64,000 bases of DNA from Rallus limicola (lineage: Eukaryota > Chordata > Aves > Gruiformes > Rallidae): positions 68,056,783 through 68,120,782 of the forward strand of contig JAKCOZ010000002.1 of NCBI GenBank assembly GCA_022605955.1. Direction: 5' to 3'. The notes below the pieces were generated by a model. That model had not been told where the DNA came from. It made no database searches and saw only the letters and a list, made by a program, of their open reading frames with translations. Position numbers and translations under genes: made by a program. Positions 36,144 through 64,000 of this stretch are shown in pieces. Every line of letters starts with the position of its first letter. The first letter of the stretch is position 1.

Positions 36144-39100
36144 GTAAGAGGTGAGGAGCAGTTTCCCCACCGTTTTCTTTTTTACACTTTTTCTCCCGCT
36201 CTTTTTCCTGTTTTTTGGTTTTTTTTTTTTCCACGTTTATTTATTTGCTGTTGGTTTGTTATTGATTTTTTTTTTTTAAATTATTTATTATTATTGTTTC
36301 TTTTCCTTTTTCCTCTTCTTTTTTCCCGATGCTCTGAGCCGGTCGGGGGGGGCTTCTTCTTCCCGCGGGGCTGAGGCGGCGGGCGCCGGCGGCCCCCGCG
36401 GAGGGGAGCGAGGAGCCGGCGCTCCGCGGGCCGTCGGGGCGCGGCGGCTAGCAGCGCGGGCAGCGCTAATGACAAACACATTGGGACGGCGGGGGCCACC
36501 GCGCCGCATTCCTGCCGCGGGGGCGGGAGCGACCCGCCGGGGCTCCGCGGGCAGCGGCGGTACCCTCTCGGGGGGCGGGGAGGGGGACGGGAGAAGACGC
36601 GCACCGACAAAGTAAGGTAGGGTCGCGCCCAGCGGCTCCCCCACTTCTCGCAGTCCTTGCTGCCTTCACCCCGCTGCTCTCCCGTCCCTTCCCCCACCCT
36701 TTGTTTTTCACCACCTTTCCCTCTTCAGACCTTCTTTCCCCACCTCGCGCCCCCTGACCGGGTACCCTAAATTACCCCGAGATTCTGGGCAGGGGCACAG
36801 AAAACGCCCCCACCCCCCCGCTTCCCCCCTCCAAGGCAAGCCGATCTCCATCTCTGCGCGCCCCGTCAATTTTTAAACGCCTCGGCGGAAAGAGAAGATG
36901 CTGAAATTAGGCAGGACTGGTACCTGGAGCCTTTCCAGCTTACAGCCCCTTCTCGCAACGGGAACGCCAGCCCTGCCGTATGCCCCGCCGGACAGCTGGA
37001 GCCCACCGCCTCCTACCCTGGGGTGGGTAAGGTCTTCGCGGCCACCGTTTGGATTTCGTCAAGAGCGAAGGTTGCAAACTTGCCAGCCTCTACCAGGCTG
37101 GAGTCCCCTGGAAAAGTCCTAGGAGCAAGTAGGAAATGGCTTTTTGGCTGTCCGCGGCATTGCTCAACATTTTTGGACGCGGATCCCGCAGCCCAGGAGC
37201 CGTTCCAGAGAACAGGACTTGGACAGCTTTTTCTGGAGCGAACAGCGACAGATCTAGAGAAGCAGCAGCAACAGCCCCTGGGGTGCAGCCGTCAGCCCCC
37301 AGGGCTTGCCCGCATCCCTGCGGGGAGCCGGCAGAGGGGCAGAGGCGGGGGCGATGCTGTGGTCCCCGCCCGCGCCGGGGGACACGTTTCAAGCGCCTCT
37401 CCACGGCATTTTCGGCGCGTCTCTTACAAATACTCCAGCTTCCTGGCGCTCCTCCGGGACCCAAGGCTGCACGCCCGGGGCGAACAGAGCATCCCTTCGG
37501 GCCAGGCGGGGACAGACAGACCCGTCCCCAGGGCTGCAGGATGTCGTTCCTCTTTGATCCCACAGCTTCGATCGAGGGCACGGGGTCTGTCACCTAGCCG
37601 AGACGCCCGCCCCTTCTCCAGACACCGCACCCTCGGGGTCCGTGCATCGCCCGATGGAAGAGGATGAAGAAGAAGCCCTTGGGTCGCAAAGCCGGAAAAA
37701 TTAGCCAGCCGCGAGGGAAACACGGCTTTGCTCAGCTCCTCTCCATCCCCCCTACCCTGCTTTTCTTTTTCCTGGCTACCTCGCATTAAAAATAAATAAT
37801 AAAAAAACCCCTCTCTCCAGCTTGGCAAAGGCTTTCCTATTGTTTCCCAGACAAACAGCAAAGTGGCTGAGAGTTGCCATCTCGGCTAGGATTGCTCGGC
37901 GTCCTGGGCAGCCTTTGATCCGCAGCGGCTCTAGCCGTCGGGCTCCGTCGAGGGGCAGCGGATCGAGGGGGAGCAGCGGCAGCGCCCCTTCCCCGCTCCC
38001 TGGGGGCTCCCCGCAGGCATGCAGGGTCTGGCAAGGTGTCCGCCGCCTGATGGGGGTTTGAGAGAGTGAATGTAATCCCCCCTCCCAACCTCGCATCCCC
38101 ACCTTGGTCCCGCCATGCTGTAGATAACTCGCTGTCTCCCCGACGGGGCGCACCGGGGAAAAGAGGGGGCGGCTTGTTATTCCTTTGGCATCTCCCAGGG
38201 CCAATGCAGAGCCCAGCTGGGGTCCCAACTCGGCTGCCTTAACTCCGTGTCCCTGGATGGGGCAAGAGACGGGATCAAAGAAAGGAGACAGGCATCAAAG
38301 GTTCCTCTGTCATCGGCTGATCAAAATATGAACTGTGGAGATCCCGACTTTTAACTCTGGGTCTAGAAACGCTGGGGAGAGATCTCCCAGCAAGGGACTT
38401 TGGTTTTAGCTTCTAGTTAACAAAGAGCAGTTTAGAAAGCCCCTCAGCGAAACAGCGGTTTAGCCAGCCTCAAAGCTTGGGGGGGAGAAAAAAGGTCTGG
38501 AGAAAAATGAGGCCGCACAAAGCACTGGGATTGAGGACTCTGCAAGCAAACCAGCTCTCCCAGCCTGCAGGCGCTCTCCCACTGCTTTAAAATGAGAGCC
38601 CTTGTTCTGGTACTCCTCTCCCCGCAGGAAGGGGCAGGAGGTGTGCCAGTCTGGCTGCCGTCGGGCACCCGAGCCATCTTCGCCGTTGATGTATGGGAAA
38701 TCTTCATGCGGCTGTGAGAGGTATTGGGTTTCAAGACAGCAGGAAGTAATAAATATTTTAATAAAATACCTCTCCACAGTGCTACAGTATCAAGCTGGGA
38801 TTCGAATATAATGTATGTAGACAGAAAAAGTATTGCATACCCCAGACCTTGCTGGTTATTTCCAGCTATACCAGTTGGGCTGAAAATGAGAGTCAAGTAC
38901 GTAACCTTCTACAGTGCTTGCCTTGCTTGCATCCTTAGATCATCATGGCCACAATTGCACTGCTTATTCTGCATGTGAACTTTGAAAAGTTTAATAGAAT
39001 ATATTGCTTCACTTATTTCAAAGACCAGGGAATGACTTTTGAGAGGTTATTTTTCCTGGTGTTGGCAAAAACTGATGATAATTTTATGAAAGGAAGCAAG

Positions 39101-42100
39101 TAAGCAAACAGACCTTTCTCTCCCTCTTGCCTTGCTCTCCTGCTTGACTCATCTCTTTCAAGCCAATAAAGCTTTGCATGGGCACCCAAGGGAAAAGCTT
39201 GTAACAGCTAGGCTTTCTAGCTCTTGTGGTCAAGAGAGATGGATTGGCTTTGGCATGCAATTGTTCTGAACACTTGAGTTGGGATCTGAGGTGTTCTTTG
39301 CCTTGATCCTGAGAACCTAGGTGAGTTGTATTCCTTGGAAGTGTCCGTCCTTTTTGTCTGTTTGCTGGGACAGTCTGGAAAATCCTCTTTGGACCAAGTG
39401 GGGAAATTTAAACTTTCCAAACTGCTCCCCACCTTTAGCTCCTAGACTGGTGGAGTCTGTCCTTGAGGGTTGGGCTGAAGAATCAGGGATGACTGGAAGA
39501 GTCATTGGGCAGCAGCCATCACCGGAGTCCTGCAGAGCTTGAAGTGCACTGTGGGAACCCAGCACTGGTGTGCTGACCTGCACGCAGGCTACGCTGGATG
39601 CAAATAATTGTAAAGGGCTGTGAAATGAGCCTGTTTTTAGGAGAACACTCACCCCAGTCTTTTTCATTGAAGGTATTTTCTTGTGTTTGCGCCTTTCCGC
39701 AGTGAAGCCTTCAGACCCGCCTGTTAGTGCTGTGGGATGGCTCTGCTCCTGTGGAGAACTGAGCCTGCAATTTGGGAACTGAGCATTGAGAAATGCCCTG
39801 TCCGAACATACATATTCAGGTAGTGACATGTGTCACAAGGAGGAAACGTTCTCTTTTCTTGGGCTGGCCTCAGCTCTTCCTGGAAAAGATCAGTCTTCCC
39901 AGAAGTAGAGACCGACAAAATCACCACTGAAATTATCCAGCCCTCTCATAACAAGCATAATCACATCATTACGTGCCAAGATTTGCAGTCCAACTACTGT
40001 CCTCCCTCTTACAGAGCAATAGCGACCAGTTTGCCTTTATTGCTTGCTTTTCAATCGGTGAACTCGCATGAAATTAAAAATATAAGAAATTTGAATTTTA
40101 AGTTTGTTGAGGAGATCGAGTGTAGGTTCCATCTGCCTCGGAGACCAGCCTTGCCTTCTGCGCGACAAGACATTTAGCTCACGAATGTGAAACAACATTG
40201 CCATCCTGTGGCCAAGAGCATGAACTGTAGTGACTGGGGAGCTGGCAGGAGAAAAGTCTGTTAGTCTCCTGCCTCCTGGTTAGATGGGCTAGTCTTCTGC
40301 TTTGAACGAGGTCTTTGATTTACAGCAATATGAAAAAAAATGTAGATATTTCTGGCTCTTCTTGTTCCACCACCATGCTTTCTCTCCAGGTCATGTAGAG
40401 CAATCACCCAAGGACAGCATAATTTTCTAAACACGTATTTCCATCAGCTTTCTGGATAATGATCTTTGTCTTTGGTGCAGTCAGTGAAACTCTCATAGGA
40501 AGCCAACCTGGCAGTAAGTGTTTCAGACTGACTCCTTACTGATAATGGTTCTTCAGAAGTTCTTTTTCCTGATTTTTAAAAAAAATCATTAAAGCACAAG
40601 ATACCAAAATTTCAGCCCGATCCATTCAAAACCCAGTGGTTCAAGCAGATGCAATGAGTGCTTTACCTTGGGCAATCAGCCCCTCCTGCAAAGAGTTTGG
40701 CAACCCCCTCACGACCTCACCTAGCTTTCACTATACCCGCCCAGGTTTCCAATGTAGCCAACAATGTTCAAGGTATTCCGGCAATTAAGGTTGGTGCAAA
40801 GTTACAATGTGTGTGCTGTCAGTGCTGGGCTTCAGGTTGCATAAATCTGCTGCCTTCAGTGAGGTCACACCAATTTGTGGTTTGCTGGAGTGGTTTTAGG
40901 ACCTGGACCTGACGTATTTATTCAGGGCAGATAGTTGGGTGATATTTGGACAAAGAGGGCTTCTCCTCCATAAGGAAGGTAAAAAAGCCAATCCAGTGCA
41001 TACAAATATTTAAGTGAATGTAAATAAACAAACCCATGGTAAGCATAGCTGTTTGGTGGTGTGGGAATGAGCAGTGTGACATTGTGCCCGTGTTAAAACT
41101 TGACTCCAGCACTGATGTGCGAGGATGTGCTCTAGGTGGGACTCCAGCATAAGTAAGTCAGATATAACAGTGTAATTAAATCCAGTTCAAATAAGTTTTG
41201 AGTACGGATGGTGGAGAATCCTCAGTACATTACTCTGTCTTACACCACGAGGAAGTGTTGCTCTGTGTCTTGATGAGATTAGCGGATCAGTGAAGAAAGA
41301 TCAAAGCAATAGGTTGTGAAAGAAGAAAGAGCTGGCTGGAAAATGCAAATTTAGGAAAGCCCTCTGCAGTGGCAGCTTGAGGCACTCAGCTTTGATTTCT
41401 ACTGCAGCCCAACCCAGACAGCAAATTCGAAGGAGCACTTTGGAAAGACCGTCACCTGTACTTACATGAGTACAGGCATGGGGCTTCAGCTCTGCAGCAG
41501 TGAGAGCTTCTGCAGACTGCAGCTTTGTGTTTTCTCCTTCTGTACTGCATCGCTTGCACTGAGAAACATAAAAGGGAGAGAGATCTGCCATTTTGGGAGA
41601 AAAGGCAGGAGTAAACTTGGCAGGCAGTGGAGTAAAATTGTCTTCTCAATCTTGGGAGATTAGGAGTCAGATCAATAAAGCAGACTATGACAAAGTCTTT
41701 CAAGATTTGCAGTGGGTTACTTTCTCAGAAAAAAAAAAAGTGATATAAATGTGATAGAAATGAGTAAGGAGGCTTAGATTGAGGGGCTTCTTTGATGTCC
41801 CAGAGTCTGTTATCAATGGGAGACAGATACATAAACACATGGCAATTATTGCTAATTGAATAATCAGGCAAAATGCTTTGTCTCTGTTGGAATGTTGTCA
41901 GCTGAATTTCCAAAGTTGTTTGTACATGTTTTTGGGGGTTGGCACTTTGGAAGTGTTCTAGTTCTGCTTCTGAGATCTTATGTTTGATTTGTGTATCAAA
42001 TACTTTTTCCTTTGGAAAAGCATGTTTGTCTGCTCCACACATTGTGGGAGGAAAGAGGGACTGGTTCAAAAACACTCCCTGGCATGTTACAAGCCTTTAG

Positions 42101-43235
42101 CTCCCATATGGCTCTGGCACAGTCACACTAACTAGATGCACCTATGTGCTTTCCTGTCTCAGCATCAGGGGCTGAATACCAGAGGGTGAATAGAAACTCT
42201 CCAGAACCTTTGAAAAGTAGTCCCTGTCTTGGCACATCATCCTTTATTTTACTCCTGGGTCTGTGTTTCAGATTAGAGGCTCTTCCATGCAGCTTTTTTT
42301 CCTTAATCTATATTGGCATTGGGCCAAATCCCATTAAAGTCACTGACCAAATGTCCATTGGTTTTGATGGGAGCCGCGGTTGTAGGAGCTTCTGCTCTGG
42401 AAATTATCTAGCAGGATGCTTGAGGGGTTTAAGCAAAAATGTTGTTAGATGGCACAAAAAAATTACATGAATGTTTATTGCCATTGCTGCCTCTTCAAGA
42501 CGGATGCTTTAGGATTATGTCTTTGAAAGTTAAAATTATCATGTGTGACCTATGACTCTCCAAACTGTTGGGGAGAAGAGATGCTCTGCGAGCGGCGGTG
42601 CTGGCCTACGGTCTCTCATGGATTCATTCTGTTAGAAAATGTCAGCATATGTTTTAAATAGCATGTCTCATGATCAAGGGAATTCTTGCTAAATAAACAA
42701 TAAACACTATTGTGTAGTATTGTGTTCAGTAAGCTATATATATATACATATGTACAATGCAAACCAAAAATATAACTCGGGGTTGTACTGTTTGTATTAA
42801 AAGTAGTTCTTAAATGTGCTTTTTCTCCCATAAAAAGCTGCTTGCAGCTAAAAGGCCAGAACTACAGCATAAAGTGACTGCATCCTCACTGATGTCTCTG
42901 TGCAGGGGTGTTTCTGTGGGCTCAGCCCCAGGGGCTGCAGTGGGCATCAAACCTGCTTGCAGGCTGTTTGAAAGAGGGATGTGCCAGGACTTGGCTCCTT
43001 ACACTGCCCGGGTAGAGAGGGGGTTGTGGTTCCCATGTACCTTGTGGGAGCTGGTGGCACACGTCTCAGCGGGCTGTGGGCAGAAGCTGGGGTCCCGGGG
43101 CCGTTTCTCTCCGTGGCATCATGCATAGTGCTGGGAAGCTGTGCTAGGGCACTGCAGGAGAGGCGTCCTGAAAACACTTGTTCCTGTTGTCAGTTCATTA
43201 ACCGGCTGCCTCTTGCCTTCTCCTTTCTGTTTCAG
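36144..43235 (+). other. PDGFRA: PDGFRA intron 1 (7.1 kb)
   Basis: This is the longest intron in the window. Its first 2.1 kb continue the promoter CpG island (to about 38,260), with T-rich simple sequence at 36,200-36,320. The rest is unique-looking DNA without a recognised exon. A short TA run lies at about 42,734-42,746. At 42,315-42,370 is a possible old amniote repeat remnant (CCATTGGTTTTGATGGGAG). The acceptor is CTTTCTGTTTCAG at 43,235. Confidence 0.75.
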
Positions 43236-43247
43236 TTGTTGGTAGCT

Positions 43248-63088
<19,841 letters not shown>

Positions 63089-64000
63089 GTAATGTAGAAT
63101 CACCCCTTCTGCATGCATCATTAATACAAATAGCTCTGGTGTTAACACAGACCTTATCCTTGTCCTCTATGATATGGATGCAAACTGCTCAGGTCTCTTC
63201 TGTAAGCATGAGCTCTAAGCTAAAAGCTGATGCTTGTGACCTTTGTTAGACTCTGGGGAGAGGAGTGCATGCTCCCAGTAGGCAGAAGGGCTCCAGTTGT
63301 GTATTTGCTTCCACGCCAAAGGGCTGAGCAGCTGTGCTCTGCAGTGGGGTTGCGGGTGCTCTTTGGAGGCAGTGATTTTATTCGCCCTGTAGTTTGCAAG
63401 ATTTTCAGCAAAAAGCAGCGAACAATAATAATAGTCATTTATATTGCTCTGTTTCCACTTACATTTCACATTAGCTGACACTTACCAAATGCAGAACACT
63501 CCCAAATACTTTCCTGGATTATGTAATGAAGATAATGAACGCATCCCATTCCCTGGCCCTGTTCTCAGAAACCAAATATGCTTTGCTTTAAAAATAGGCA
63601 CCGTCCCCGCTGCCTCTAGGCCTCAGAAACTGAACCATATCCAGCTCCAGATTTGCATGGCAGACTAATGCACTCATGTTGTGCTCTAGGATAGTCGGGG
63701 TAAATGAATCACTGAGTTTTGACTGGGCATTTTGCTGACATCTTTCATAAGAAAAAAAATAAGGTCTGTTGCCATAAAATTCCTGACCCTTTTTGCTGGT
63801 ATTGGGTTCGTCCCAGAGAATACTTGCTGGGGAACAGAACAGTGTTCAGCAAAAATAAACGGGTAAGAATGTACATGCATGCAGAAAAACCTAATGAAAG
63901 CACCACTTCTAAATACATGATTTTGGTCTGTAAACAACCTGTATAAGGCTTCACACACACACACACACACACACCCTTTTAACTGCACCTTTTCCTGCAG
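63089..64000 (+). other. PDGFRA: PDGFRA intron 16 (complete if the window-end AG is the acceptor)
   Basis: 912 bases ending in a pyrimidine tract, CACCTTTTCCTGCAG, at 64,000. I find no exon 17 coding (SEVKNLL-like) inside the intron. A CA repeat lies just upstream of the tract. Confidence 0.75.
63952..63974. repeat. CA dinucleotide microsatellite
   Basis: About eleven CA units lie 26 bases before the apparent acceptor of PDGFRA exon 17. They directly abut the pyrimidine tract and the likely branch-point zone (TTTTAAC at 63,977-63,983). Confidence 0.95.

Noticed and set aside
37023..37667. 214-codon open frame in PDGFRA intron 1
   Set aside because: It is GC-rich island sequence open in several frames at once. 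There is no Kozak context or homology that I can recognise.

Overview
This window is vertebrate genomic DNA, most likely from a bird. The evidence is several CR1 LINE copies with avian-type 3' ends, GC-rich promoter DNA, fairly compact introns and split coding exons with GT-AG borders. I cannot name the species. There is no prokaryotic or viral gene organisation.

The one gene I can establish is PDGFRA (platelet-derived growth factor receptor alpha) on the + strand. Its non-coding exon 1 and promoter lie near 36.0-36.14 kb. The start codon is in exon 2 at 43,248, and coding exons 2-16 run to 63,088. Spliced together they give 774 complete codons plus one base in an unbroken frame. They cover the signal peptide, five Ig-like domains, the transmembrane helix, the juxtamembrane segment, the kinase N-lobe and most of the kinase insert. 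The last two bases of the window (AG, 63,999-64,000) look like the acceptor of exon 17, so the rest of the kinase and the C-tail lie outside.

Layout: 1-4.7 kb is CpG-rich DNA alternating with AT-rich, conserved-looking blocks and a degenerate minisatellite, with no recognisable gene. From 4.7 to 31.3 kb is intergenic DNA with CR1 fragments, old repeats and a few candidate regulatory blocks. At 31.3 kb there is an unexplained exon-like open segment. From 31.9 to 38.3 kb is a broad CpG-rich domain around the PDGFRA promoter. From 36.1 to 64.0 kb is the PDGFRA transcription unit; intron 9 carries a 2.3 kb 5'-truncated, decayed CR1 with reverse-transcriptase remnants, and intron 12 carries a short CR1. 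By vertebrate synteny (CHIC2-GSX2-PDGFRA-KIT-KDR) the upstream DNA would be the GSX2-PDGFRA interval, but no GSX2 homeobox is visible here.

I see no previously undescribed system. The best leads are the exon-like segment at 31.3 kb, the candidate regulatory blocks upstream of and inside PDGFRA, and the CA repeat next to the last acceptor.
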